Shown piece after piece: positions 1 through 7,707 of a stretch of DNA of 37,582 bases. The stretch covers positions 1-37,582 of the forward strand of contig JAFXLS010000164.1 of the NCBI GenBank assembly GCA_017530965.1. Direction: 5' to 3'. Made by a program: the position numbers and the translations under genes. This DNA comes from Fibrobacter sp. GTDB taxonomy: Bacteria; Fibrobacterota; Fibrobacteria; Fibrobacterales; Fibrobacteraceae. Below the pieces are notes generated by a model. The model did no database searches. It was not told the origin of the DNA and saw only the letters and a list, made by a program, of their open reading frames with translations. The first letter of the stretch is position 1, and each line of letters begins with the position of its first letter.

Positions 1-2
1 AG

Positions 3-974
3 AATATGCTGACAGGAATTGACAAGTCCTATTCGAAGGATGGTGAAATCGAATATGGTTATGCCTCAATTTCGAACAAGGTCTCTGTTGAAGGTAAGGA
101 ATCGGAAGAAGAAATGTTGTACGGTATGAACGACTACATGGCTCCGGTGATTTCTTCCACCTTCCTGAATCCGGAATCTTTCCAGAAAATGGAACCGGAT
201 AAGTTCAAGATTACCTTCTCCGAAGCCATGGATCAGAAGAATGTGAACCTCTCTGACGATTGCCTTGCGTTCTATGTAGATGGGCAATGGGTGCATCTCG
301 GCCTGAGTTCTTCGGAATGGAGCGAAGACGGCCTTGAATTGACGCTGTTCATGGAAGCGGGCGAAGACCTGGCTACCCGTATGAACCCTGCAGATTCCGT
401 GCGCTTCGATAACTTTACCAATGGTTTGGTTGACAAGAAGGGTAACAAGGTTTCTGAACTTGCACCGACTGTAATGGTTGAAGGCGATCCCCGCGTTATC
501 ATGAAAACCAATTCCTTTGCCGACTTGAACAAGGCCGAAGAACTGAGCGATCGTGTTAAGCCCTTTACCATTGAACATGTGAAGGATGCCAAGCAGGCTT
601 CGGATCAGTCTTCTCTGGGCGTGCTCATGGATATTGGTTATTCTACCATTATGCAAAATGATTCTAATGGCCAGTCTGTGCCGAATATGGAAGACATTGG
701 CCTTCATTGGGAACTCTATGTGTACACCAACATTGGCAACTATGTTGGTGGCGCTTCGGGCAGCATCGCTTGCGATGACAAGTTCTTCGACGGCAACTGC
801 CTTGAAAATCCGGACAAACTCTACGTTCGTTGGAACATGCGCGCAGACAATGGCCGCAAGGTGGGTGCCGGTATTTATCTCGCAAAATTCAGAGTTAAGG
901 TTTACGGTGCAAAAAGCGACTTTAAGGTTGAAAGAATCTTTAGATGGGGCATTTCTGCAAAGAGGTCTAAATAA
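3..974 (+). CDS. C-terminal part of a large secreted/surface protein (5' truncated by window edge)
   Basis: The reading frame is open from the first complete codon, so the true start lies upstream and only the last ~323 residues are visible. A stretch starting near PVISSTFLNP and containing ITFSEAMD resembles bacterial Ig-like (SbsA/Big-type) repeats that carry a short 'FSE' strand. The end, with GNCLENPDKLYVRWN and GRKVGAGIYLAKFR, closely matches the end of the next gene's product (GNCLETDKKVFVNWN, GRFVGTGVYNVQFK) and has the look of a FlgD-like/secretion-tail Ig fold. The protein ends in a basic tail. Only 23 bp separate it from the next gene, with no terminator between, so the two paralogues are probably co-transcribed. 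Exact function is unknown; adhesion or cell-surface organisation is inference. Confidence 0.75.
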   Translation, partial: NMLTGIDKSYSKDGEIEYGYASISNKVSVEGKESEEEMLYGMNDYMAPVISSTFLNPESFQKMEPDKFKITFSEAMDQKNVNLSDDCLAFYVDGQWVHLGLSSSEWSEDGLELTLFMEAGEDLATRMNPADSVRFDNFTNGLVDKKGNKVSELAPTVMVEGDPRVIMKTNSFADLNKAEELSDRVKPFTIEHVKDAKQASDQSSLGVLMDIGYSTIMQNDSNGQSVPNMEDIGLHWELYVYTNIGNYVGGASGSIACDDKFFDGNCLENPDKLYVRWNMRADNGRKVGAGIYLAKFRVKVYGAKSDFKVERIFRWGISAKRSK

Positions 975-997
975 GGATTCTTTTAGAGGATAGGAAC

Positions 998-3900
998 ATG
1001 AGAAATTCAGCAAAAATCATATCGATGCTTTTATGGTCTGTGGTTGCAGTGTCTGCCGCAGATTTCGAAATTCCTGCCCCGGAAAACCCGGCGACGGGTA
1101 TTTGGATTCAGCAGATTGGTGACATCGTTCCCCATGCCGCAACCAAGGCTACTTTGTACTATACCAAGTACGAGAACGGTGACCAAAATAGTGCAAATTA
1201 TGGTGACCGAGTGAAAAGCATTAGCTATCTGTACGATGGTGCTGGCTATCTGCTGATGAAACCTTCTGACAAGAAGATTCTTTGTAAATATGCGGATGGC
1301 GTTCATGGTGCAGATGGTATTGTGCATCACCCTGATGGCGACCTGTTGGTGGCTGGTCAGGGTCAGCCCATTTACAAGGTTAGCAAGGCTCCCAAGGACG
1401 GCAAGTGCCTTGTAAAGACTTCTTATCCGAATTCTCAGCAGAGTACAGAAGGTTTCTGGCATTTGATGATGGATCCCAAGGGCGATAACCTTTGGGCTGC
1501 AGGTATTCCGGGCTTTTTGTATCGTTTCTCGACGAAAATCGGTTCTAATGCTGAAAATTTTGCTTCAACCGGTTATAAGGTCGAGCTAAGGCCGCAGGGG
1601 CCAAAGCATGCTCATGCTTGTCCGACAAGTCAAAATGATCGTGATTATTGGAACAAACAGCAGAAATGTGAAAATGATAGAAAGTTGGCAACTGTTATTT
1701 GGGATGGCGAAGGAACGGCCTTCTTTACGCATTCCGACTATTTCGGTGGCGGTTGCGAAGCTGGTGGTGGTACTAGAGCCTGTACTGCACAGGAACGCGC
1801 TGACAAAGGTAATCTAGGAGATTCCTATTTTGGTGTGTTTACCGATACGACTTGGGTGACTGTGGACGATGGAAATATCGGTAAGTATGGAGGAAAAAAG
1901 GGTGAAAAAGTTATAGCGTCGGTTGGAACCAAGGTCTTGATTGATTCCTTGGAAGGTGCTCATGGTGGTACCTATGATACCTATTCCAAGACCATCTTTG
2001 TGTTCGGCGGTTCCAAGATTGTGCAAATCCGGCCCTATCGTGAAAATGGTATGGTTAAAGCGGAAAAAGTCGCAGAAATTGACTTGCGTGAATATTTCTT
2101 CGTGGAATCCAAGGAAAACTTGAGTGGACCGAGAACGAGTGGCGTGGGTTGGCGTCTTGACCAGGGTACCACAGATGGTTACGGTCATCTTTTTGTGGCG
2201 TCCAATACGGGTCACATGATTTTTGTGGACTTTGCGGCAAACCCCAAGAAGTTGATCAAGGATAATGTCCTGATTCACGTGCAGTGGATTGACAATTACT
2301 TGGATGACTTGGCCCCGCTTTCGGGTGTGGGCGTTGTCCGTGATCCCGGCCATTCCGGTGAAGACGAAGATCTCTCTAGCAGTTCCCAGAGCAGCTCTTC
2401 GCTTGTGGAATATCATGAATCCTCTAGCAGTGCAAAGTCCAGCAGCAGCAAGCTGAGCTCTAGCTCCAATAATGGCGGCAATTCTAGCGGCGGAACGAAC
2501 CAGAGCTCTGCAGGCAATGGTAATTCCAGTAGCGATGGTTCTAATTTGAGCTCTGCTGGTGATGGCTCCAGTTCCAATAGTAACGGCGGAAGCTCCAATA
2601 GCAATGGTAATAGTTCCGGTAACGACGGTTCCAGCTCCGATAGCCAGGGTGGTGGCAGCTCCGGCAATGAAAATGGTAGCAGCGGAAATGACGGCACCAG
2701 CAGCGGTGGCGAATCTAACTTGAGTTCCGGTGGCAATGGTGGCGACGGCTCCAGCAGCGACAGCAATGGTAACGGTTCTTCTTCTAGCCGTGAAAATGGT
2801 ACCGGCGAAGATAGCGGTGACAAGTCCTCCTCTAGTAGGCATATTGGTGCTGGCGAAGATGAGGGTGATAAATCTAGCTCGTCTAGAATGTACTATGGTG
2901 CCGAAGATTACGATGAGGGTGATGATAGCGGTTTGGATTTGTATCCGACGGTGGAACGTTTCGAAAAGGGTGACTCCATTGTTTCTAAGACAGTAATCCT
3001 TAATCCCGCTGATCCGGATCCCAGCGATCCGAAGGTCGTCAAGATTAATGGCAATTACTATAAGTTGACAAATAATCCTACGGGTGATCCCATGGACTTG
3101 CGTTACAATTCTGGTCTGGATTCTGCCAGAGTGGGTGACGTAGTGGCCATTACCTTGGATCCTAAAAAGGTGAAGGAATACTTCGGTTCTTCTGAATCCT
3201 TGAAGATCGAAGCCAATTCCGATATCAAGTTGATTAATCCTGCTACGGGCGAAAAGGTTGACGAGCTTATAGTGAACCCCGATGGATCTGTCACCGTATT
3301 TGTGACTGCTGACAAGGTCGTTCAGGGTGGCTCCATTAAGGTGTTCGGTGACAACGAGATGGTTATTATCGACAATATCAACTTCTACGACCCGATTCCG
3401 GACACCCATATCGGCTACATCAAGGATACCGATGGCGATATGGCTTTGGACTATGTGGAAATCCTCCTGAAGGATACCTTGTCCTCTAGCTATGACCTTG
3501 GCGGTGTGCAGCTTGTAATCGGAGACAAAACCTTGGATTGCGTAGACTACAAGCTGAACAAGGCTCGTGACCGCATTCTCGTCGATGTTTCGGATCTGAA
3601 GGGTATTCCGGCTGTCGGTAAGTTCCCGAAGGATGCTACGGCCCTGGTGTCTTATGTCGACAAGAAGACTCCGGATGCAAGCTATATGCGTGAATCCCCG
3701 ATTGTGGAAGTGGGTAGCAACGTGATTAAGGATGCCTATGCCATTCGCAGCGTGAAGGGCCTGGACTCCCTGTTCGTTCAGTACAATATCGACCTGTTCC
3801 CGGTTGATATCGAAATCCCCGAAATGATGGTGATGCTCAAGCACGAGATGTCTGAACGTTATGGTTTCGATGTGGACCAGATCAAGAAGGTTTACATGCC

Positions 3901-5311
3901 GGCTAAGGATATCGTGATCTTTGTCGGAAAGGACTTCAAGTTGAAGGGCGACAACAAGGATAGCGTATCGCTGTATCCGGGTGCAAACTTTACGAACCTG
4001 CCCTACATTACTTCTGACGAATACGAACGCGAAGTTCCTGTTCAGGTGGTAGACAGATTCCCGCAGGTCAAGAACGTGGAATACTGGGATACCGATGGCG
4101 ATGGCGTTCTGGATCAGATTGTGACTGTGTTTGACAAGAAGTTGACGAAGGATGACCTCGATGAATCGCTCTACATGAGCTTCCCATGGTACAGCTATCG
4201 TGGCATGATGATTCAGTTGCAGGCCCAGCCGGTTGATATGAAGATTGACCCGAAGGATCCGACCCGCGTTGTCTGGAATGTTATCTCGACGACGAAACTT
4301 GCTTCTGGTGTCACCAGCATTAGCGACGAGCTGCCACAGGCCAATATTTACACCTACTACAAGATCTTTGGTGAAACCTTCGTGACTGAAGAAGCCGCTC
4401 CGCTGGTTGACAAGATGTCTCCGATCGTAGCTAGCGCAACCCTTAGCTACGGCAAGAAAACCGATACCTTGATGATTGTGTTCTCGGAACCGATCATGAC
4501 CAAGAACCTGAAGGATGTGGATTACTTCTCCTATATCCATGGTGACTCGGTGCATGTGCTGAACCCCACGAGAATCGACTGGTCTTCTGATGGCCGTACC
4601 GCGAAGCTTGTCTTGAACGGTAGCGATGGTACGATTATGCCGGGTGACTCCATTATGGTTCATAAGGGTGTCAAGGATGCTATCAAGGATAACTACGGTA
4701 ATATCGCTGGCGAAAATCCGCAGTCGGTCATTATCGGCGGTCTCTTGAACCACTTGGTCGAAGCCACCCAGATGGGTACCTTCGATATCAATGACGATAC
4801 CCCGAAGGAAGATGCTGACGGCAAGACTTACACCTTGCAGACAGTGAGCTCGGTGAACCTGCGCTATGTGCCGGGTTCCACCACCAAGGAAGACATGGAA
4901 AAAGAAGGTGCTCTTGGACAGTTGGTGCAGCTGGGCGAACGCTTTGTGCCGCAGCTCCTGGACCGTGCCCAGGTATCTGACGATGGTTCCTATGACCCGT
5001 CTGTGCTGGATTCCTTGAAGCCCGAAGACGTGTACATCTCCTTTATCGTGAACTACTTCGATCACTTGGGCCAGTACGTGAACGACACCATTATCACGGT
5101 GCCTTGCCAGAGCCCGAAGTTCGGTGGCAACTGTCTTGAAACCGACAAGAAGGTCTTTGTGAACTGGAACTTCAAGGATCACAAGGGCCGCTTCGTGGGA
5201 ACCGGCGTTTACAACGTTCAGTTCAAGATGGTGGTTCGCTACGAAGACAAGAAGATTGTCGAAGAAATCAAGGATAAGTGGGGCGTCCGCCGCAAGAAAC
5301 ACAAAAAGTAG
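998..5311 (+). CDS. Very large secreted surface protein with Ser-rich linker and Ig-like repeats
   Basis: 1437 residues. A signal peptide is visible (MRNSAKIISMLLWSVVAVSA, cleavage likely after residue 20). Residues ~25-450 show repeated short beta motifs (HHPDGDLLVAGQG, HLMMDPKGDNLWAAG) suggestive of a propeller-like domain. Residues ~456-635 form a Ser/Gly/Asn low-complexity linker typical of Fibrobacter exoproteins. The rest is a string of beta-rich modules with calcium-type loops DTDGDMALD (~810) and DTDGDGVLD (~1031), an Ig-like repeat with the IVFSEPIM strand (~1165), and a C-terminal domain homologous to the upstream gene's, ending in a Lys/Arg-rich tail. The ATG at 998 follows a purine-rich AGAGGATAGG ribosome-binding site. 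A perfect terminator follows. The role is unproven; an adhesin or outer-surface structural protein is most likely. Confidence 0.85.
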   Translation: MRNSAKIISMLLWSVVAVSAADFEIPAPENPATGIWIQQIGDIVPHAATKATLYYTKYENGDQNSANYGDRVKSISYLYDGAGYLLMKPSDKKILCKYADGVHGADGIVHHPDGDLLVAGQGQPIYKVSKAPKDGKCLVKTSYPNSQQSTEGFWHLMMDPKGDNLWAAGIPGFLYRFSTKIGSNAENFASTGYKVELRPQGPKHAHACPTSQNDRDYWNKQQKCENDRKLATVIWDGEGTAFFTHSDYFGGGCEAGGGTRACTAQERADKGNLGDSYFGVFTDTTWVTVDDGNIGKYGGKKGEKVIASVGTKVLIDSLEGAHGGTYDTYSKTIFVFGGSKIVQIRPYRENGMVKAEKVAEIDLREYFFVESKENLSGPRTSGVGWRLDQGTTDGYGHLFVASNTGHMIFVDFAANPKKLIKDNVLIHVQWIDNYLDDLAPLSGVGVVRDPGHSGEDEDLSSSSQSSSSLVEYHESSSSAKSSSSKLSSSSNNGGNSSGGTNQSSAGNGNSSSDGSNLSSAGDGSSSNSNGGSSNSNGNSSGNDGSSSDSQGGGSSGNENGSSGNDGTSSGGESNLSSGGNGGDGSSSDSNGNGSSSSRENGTGEDSGDKSSSSRHIGAGEDEGDKSSSSRMYYGAEDYDEGDDSGLDLYPTVERFEKGDSIVSKTVILNPADPDPSDPKVVKINGNYYKLTNNPTGDPMDLRYNSGLDSARVGDVVAITLDPKKVKEYFGSSESLKIEANSDIKLINPATGEKVDELIVNPDGSVTVFVTADKVVQGGSIKVFGDNEMVIIDNINFYDPIPDTHIGYIKDTDGDMALDYVEILLKDTLSSSYDLGGVQLVIGDKTLDCVDYKLNKARDRILVDVSDLKGIPAVGKFPKDATALVSYVDKKTPDASYMRESPIVEVGSNVIKDAYAIRSVKGLDSLFVQYNIDLFPVDIEIPEMMVMLKHEMSERYGFDVDQIKKVYMPAKDIVIFVGKDFKLKGDNKDSVSLYPGANFTNLPYITSDEYEREVPVQVVDRFPQVKNVEYWDTDGDGVLDQIVTVFDKKLTKDDLDESLYMSFPWYSYRGMMIQLQAQPVDMKIDPKDPTRVVWNVISTTKLASGVTSISDELPQANIYTYYKIFGETFVTEEAAPLVDKMSPIVASATLSYGKKTDTLMIVFSEPIMTKNLKDVDYFSYIHGDSVHVLNPTRIDWSSDGRTAKLVLNGSDGTIMPGDSIMVHKGVKDAIKDNYGNIAGENPQSVIIGGLLNHLVEATQMGTFDINDDTPKEDADGKTYTLQTVSSVNLRYVPGSTTKEDMEKEGALGQLVQLGERFVPQLLDRAQVSDDGSYDPSVLDSLKPEDVYISFIVNYFDHLGQYVNDTIITVPCQSPKFGGNCLETDKKVFVNWNFKDHKGRFVGTGVYNVQFKMVVRYEDKKIVEEIKDKWGVRRKKHKK

Positions 5312-5351
5312 TTCGGATTTCAAAATCCTGAAATAGCTTTTCAAAAAATGA

Positions 5352-5379
5352 AGTGACTGCTAGGGAGCAGTCACTTTTT
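5352..5379 (+). terminator. Intrinsic terminator after the surface-protein pair
   Basis: A perfect 10-bp stem (AGTGACTGCT / AGCAGTCACT) with a 4-nt AGGG loop is followed directly by TTTT, 40 bp downstream of the stop codon of the large surface protein gene. Confidence 0.9.
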
Positions 5380-5389
5380 GTATAAGACT

Positions 5390-5422
5390 AAAAAGCAAAA
5401 CGCCCCGGTTGTTGAACCGGGG
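5390..5422 (-). terminator. Probable terminator of the sigma factor gene
   Basis: An 8-bp perfect stem (CCCCGGTT/AACCGGGG, 5403-5422) with loop GTTG. Read on the minus strand it is followed by CGTTTTGCTTTT, as expected for an intrinsic terminator about 100 bp past the sigma factor stop. Confidence 0.6.
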
Positions 5423-5488
5423 TGGCTTGCGGGGTGAAACGAAGTGAATCCTATTTGTTATAAGCTGCGATTGGGAAAGGGGTCCAGG

Positions 5489-5499
5489 GGGCGGAGCCC
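5489..5499. repeat. Dispersed GGGCGGAGCCC intergenic motif, copy 1
   Basis: The 11-bp near-palindrome GGGCGGAGCCC also occurs at 6731-6741 and 37521-37531, each time in non-coding DNA; copies 2 and 3 are both preceded by TTAG. Confidence 0.5.
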
Positions 5500-5511
5500 C
5501 ATGCGTCATAG

Positions 5512-5540
5512 GCAGCGATTAATTATTTATTAATCGCTGC
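5512..5540. other. Perfect hairpin straddling the sigma factor stop codon
   Basis: An 11-bp perfect inverted repeat (GCAGCGATTAA at 5512-5522, TTAATCGCTGC at 5530-5540) with a 7-nt loop. Its inner part contains the minus-strand stop codon at 5523-5525, so the hairpin includes the last codons of the gene. It has no T-run on either side, so it looks more like an mRNA 3'-end stabiliser or attenuator than a terminator. Confidence 0.5.
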
Positions 5541-6335
5541 GAGGAATGCATCCTTCTTGTCCTGCAAGAATTCCTTGCTGTTGTATTTGCGGATGCGGCG
5601 GAGAGCCTGGTCGCGCAACTGACGGACACGTTCGTGAGAGATGTTCATGGATTCGCCCACTTCGCGAAGCGTCTGCGGAGCTTCTTGGTTGATGCCGAAG
5701 ATGCCGGTGATCACCTTGGCTTCGCGTTCCGGAAGCTGTTCCATGAGGTCGCGCGCCAAAGCTTCGACGCTCTGGATTTCAGATTCGTTTTCCGGGTTCG
5801 TTGCGGTGCCGTCGGGGAGCACTTCGGCGTACGTTGCCTTGGAGTCTGCCTTGAGCGGGCTGTCGAACGAAACGCCGCGCTGACCGATCTGGATAAGTTC
5901 GCGAATTTCTTCGTTGATTTCCTTACCGCGGCTCTGTTCGTGCAAAGCCTTACGCACGCGCAGGTGCTGGTTAGCCGGCAAGCGAATCAGGTTGCCCTGT
6001 TCGTTGATGGCGCGGGTAATGTAAGCTTTAATCCACCACACGCCGTAACTAATGAACTTAAGACCACGGGTATGTTCAAAGGATTCGATAGCACGTACAA
6101 GACCCATGGCGCCTTCGCTCACCAAGTCCGGCAGCGGAATGGGGCAACCACGGTATTGAATAGCGACTTTCAAAACGAAACGCATGTTAGCAGAAATAAG
6201 CTTCTTGCGGGCGATCTTGTCACCTTCTTTAGCTTTCTGGAACAGAATCTGCTCTTCTTCACGAGAGAGTGGTGCGGTGCGTCTAATATCTTCGAGGTAA
6301 CGTTTTAGAGTAGTATCAGTAGAATCAATATGCAT
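5523..6335 (-). CDS. Sigma-70 family RNA polymerase sigma factor (RpoD/SigA-like, no region 1.1)
   Basis: A 270-residue RNA polymerase sigma subunit that would direct promoter recognition. Region 1.2 occupies about residues 8-40. Region 2 spans ~46-115 and includes the core-binding LPDLVSEGAMGLVRAIESF and the -10 recognition/melting segment FISYGVWWIKAYITRAINEQ (95-113). Region 3 follows from IRLPANQHLRVRKA. Region 4 (~198-252) has the helix-turn-helix TLREVGESMNISHERVRQLR that contacts the -35 element. Region 1.1 and the non-conserved insert of classical primary factors are absent; Bacteroidetes primary factors are similarly short. It could be the primary factor or a group 2 relative, and the window cannot decide. 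The ATG at 6335 is preceded by TAAGG. It stands alone with long non-coding DNA on its 5' side. Confidence 0.9.
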   Translation of the reverse strand: MHIDSTDTTLKRYLEDIRRTAPLSREEEQILFQKAKEGDKIARKKLISANMRFVLKVAIQYRGCPIPLPDLVSEGAMGLVRAIESFEHTRGLKFISYGVWWIKAYITRAINEQGNLIRLPANQHLRVRKALHEQSRGKEINEEIRELIQIGQRGVSFDSPLKADSKATYAEVLPDGTATNPENESEIQSVEALARDLMEQLPEREAKVITGIFGINQEAPQTLREVGESMNISHERVRQLRDQALRRIRKYNSKEFLQDKKDAFLAAINK

Positions 6336-6569
6336 TTTATAACCTTACGTCCTTAATATCGTTTATTTTTTAAGCAAGATGCGTGCCAAAAGTGTAAAAA
6401 AAATGCAAAGTGTATCAAATTTGTTGTACTGTGTCGTAGAATCGTGAATTTTGTCCCTAAATTTAGAAAAATTGTCTGTAATTTTCAACTATTGTCGTAA
6501 AAATATGACAAATGGCGGCGCTTGCGGAATTGCGCCTCCTTACGAGATTTGCGCTCACTCGCTAGCCGG

Positions 6570-6587
6570 GCCCTGAACACGTTCAGG
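6570..6587. repeat. Palindrome CCCTGAAC-AC-GTTCAGGG
   Basis: Perfect 8-bp arms separated by 2 bp, lying at the tip of a longer imperfect inverted repeat (about 6545-6615). Resembles a REP-type element; no terminator T-run. Confidence 0.5.
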
Positions 6588-6730
6588 GGACCGGGGCTCG
6601 TTCGTTACAAATTTCGCAGTCGGCGCGGCGCCTGCGCCTGGTCGAAAAAGCTCGCGGACATAGCGCGTTTAGAACTATCGGAATTTGTGCAAGCATGATT
6701 GTTGCGCGGTTCGCCTTGTTGGGGTTTTAG

Positions 6731-6741
6731 GGGCGGAGCCC
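6731..6741. repeat. Dispersed GGGCGGAGCCC intergenic motif, copy 2
   Basis: Same 11-bp core as at 5489-5499 and 37521-37531, here in the context TTTTAGGGGCGGAGCCCTGAG. Confidence 0.5.
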
Positions 6742-6839
6742 TGAGTCGAGGCCGTATTTAGGGGGAGACTTTCCCCTTTACAGACCGTTCGGCTCTATTT
6801 CTAACAAAAAAATGTGATATAGCCTCACTCTCGCCGTCA

Positions 6840-6859
6840 CGACTCGTTTATACGAGTCG
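6840..6859. repeat. Perfect dyad CGACTCGT-TTAT-ACGAGTCG
   Basis: 8-bp arms with a 4-nt loop, 65 bp upstream of the methyltransferase start and not followed by a T-run. Could be a protein-binding dyad or part of a REP-like element. Confidence 0.45.
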
Positions 6860-6909
6860 CTTTCGGCTCACGCCAAAAATTGAATTCCAAATTTTGAATT
6901 CCGAATTAG

Positions 6910-6924
6910 TATATTTTACACGCT
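6910..6924 (+). promoter_or_regulatory. Candidate -10 element immediately upstream of the methyltransferase ATG
   Basis: TATATTTT at 6910-6917 leaves 7-9 nt before the ATG at 6925, and there is no Shine-Dalgarno sequence in between. This is the weakest example of a spacing pattern seen at several other genes in the window and suggests a leaderless or near-leaderless transcript. No good -35 was identified. Confidence 0.4.
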
Positions 6925-7704
6925 ATGTCTATTAAAGAACCTGATCAGTCTGTCTGGAACAGATTTTGGCAACAGAAGAACGATATGGACAAGGTTTACC
7001 CTTCGTCCCCGTCGGTGTTGAACACGATTAAGAAGAATTTTAAGCTCGAAGGCCTCAAGGTTTTGGAAGTGGGTGCCGGTACCGGTCGCGATAGTGCCGA
7101 ACTGGCCCGCCTGGGTGCTGACGTCTATGTGCTCGATTACGCTGAAAACAGTTTGAAAATTGTGGACGCCATTCGCGCGAAGGATAATCTTTACGATAAC
7201 TTGAAACTTGTGCGTGGCGATGCCTTCAAGGCTCCGTTCCCGGATTGCACTTTTGATCTTGTTTTCCATCAGGGGTTGGCCGAACACTTCAAGGATTCGC
7301 TCCCGCTGATCAAGGAAAACTACCGCATTCTAAAGCATGGCGGTCATTGCCTGTGCGACGTGCCCCAGACCGTTCACCCGTACACTGTAATCAAGCATAT
7401 TCTGATTGCGATGGACAAGTGGTTTGCCGGTTGGGAAAAGCAGTTCACCATGCCGCAGCTCAAGAAGCTCATGACCGATGCGGGCTTTGAATGCGTTTAT
7501 GATTATGGCGACTGGATGCGCCCGAACCTGTTCTACCGCATTTTGCGCGAAGTGGGCTTCAAGGTGGGCGTCGAGCTCCCGAAGTATCCGCTGCAAGGTT
7601 CTGCATACCAGAAGGTCAAGGACAAGATTCTTGATTCTCTCGAAAACAATTCGCTTATGCACTACACGCAGTTGTGCATTGGAGTCTTGGGCAAGAAGCC
7701 CTAG
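6925..7704 (+). CDS. Class I SAM-dependent methyltransferase
   Basis: 259 residues. The SAM-binding motif I VLEVGAGTGRDSAEL (46-60) is followed by the acidic residue ending the second strand (VYVLDYAENSL, D71) and by a motif with DLVFHQGLAEHF and a post-motif ILKHGGHCLCDVPQ, the layout of the Methyltransf_11/25 type. The substrate cannot be read from the sequence. It is the first gene of a + strand run with a GT4 glycosyltransferase (3-bp gap) and a flippase-like membrane protein, so modification of a glycolipid or surface glycan is a reasonable inference. The ATG at 6925 is chosen because the -10-like TATATTTT ends just before it and no upstream in-frame start has support. Confidence 0.85.
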   Translation: MSIKEPDQSVWNRFWQQKNDMDKVYPSSPSVLNTIKKNFKLEGLKVLEVGAGTGRDSAELARLGADVYVLDYAENSLKIVDAIRAKDNLYDNLKLVRGDAFKAPFPDCTFDLVFHQGLAEHFKDSLPLIKENYRILKHGGHCLCDVPQTVHPYTVIKHILIAMDKWFAGWEKQFTMPQLKKLMTDAGFECVYDYGDWMRPNLFYRILREVGFKVGVELPKYPLQGSAYQKVKDKILDSLENNSLMHYTQLCIGVLGKKP

Positions 7705-7707
7705 CCG

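Larger units (their letters stand above)
6336..6924. other. 589-bp intergenic region rich in palindromes
   Basis: No convincing coding frame. Next to the sigma gene (6336-6500) the DNA is AT-rich and should hold its promoter. From ~6510 to ~6770 it is more GC-rich and full of dyads. These include CCCTGAAC-AC-GTTCAGGG at 6570-6587 nested in a longer imperfect hairpin (GAGATTTG near 6545 with CAAATTTC near 6608), and a GGGCGGAGCCC copy at 6731-6741. A perfect dyad CGACTCGT-TTAT-ACGAGTCG lies at 6840-6859. The last 40 bp are AT-rich again and contain GAATTC twice, then the promoter of the methyltransferase gene. REP-like or non-coding RNA identities are possible but unproven. Confidence 0.5.

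Noticed and set aside
2413..2823. Possible tandem-repeat or CRISPR-like array
   Set aside because: The repetition comes from Ser/Gly/Asn codons of the in-frame linker; there are no fixed repeats with unique spacers, and no CRISPR array was seen anywhere in the window.
1814..5344. A 1176-codon open frame on the minus strand opposite the large surface protein
   Set aside because: It has no signal, domain or ribosome-binding site, is made of His/Ile/Val/Arg-rich text typical of the reverse reading of a codon-biased gene, and runs beyond the terminator. The + strand protein has clear domains, so this is a shadow.
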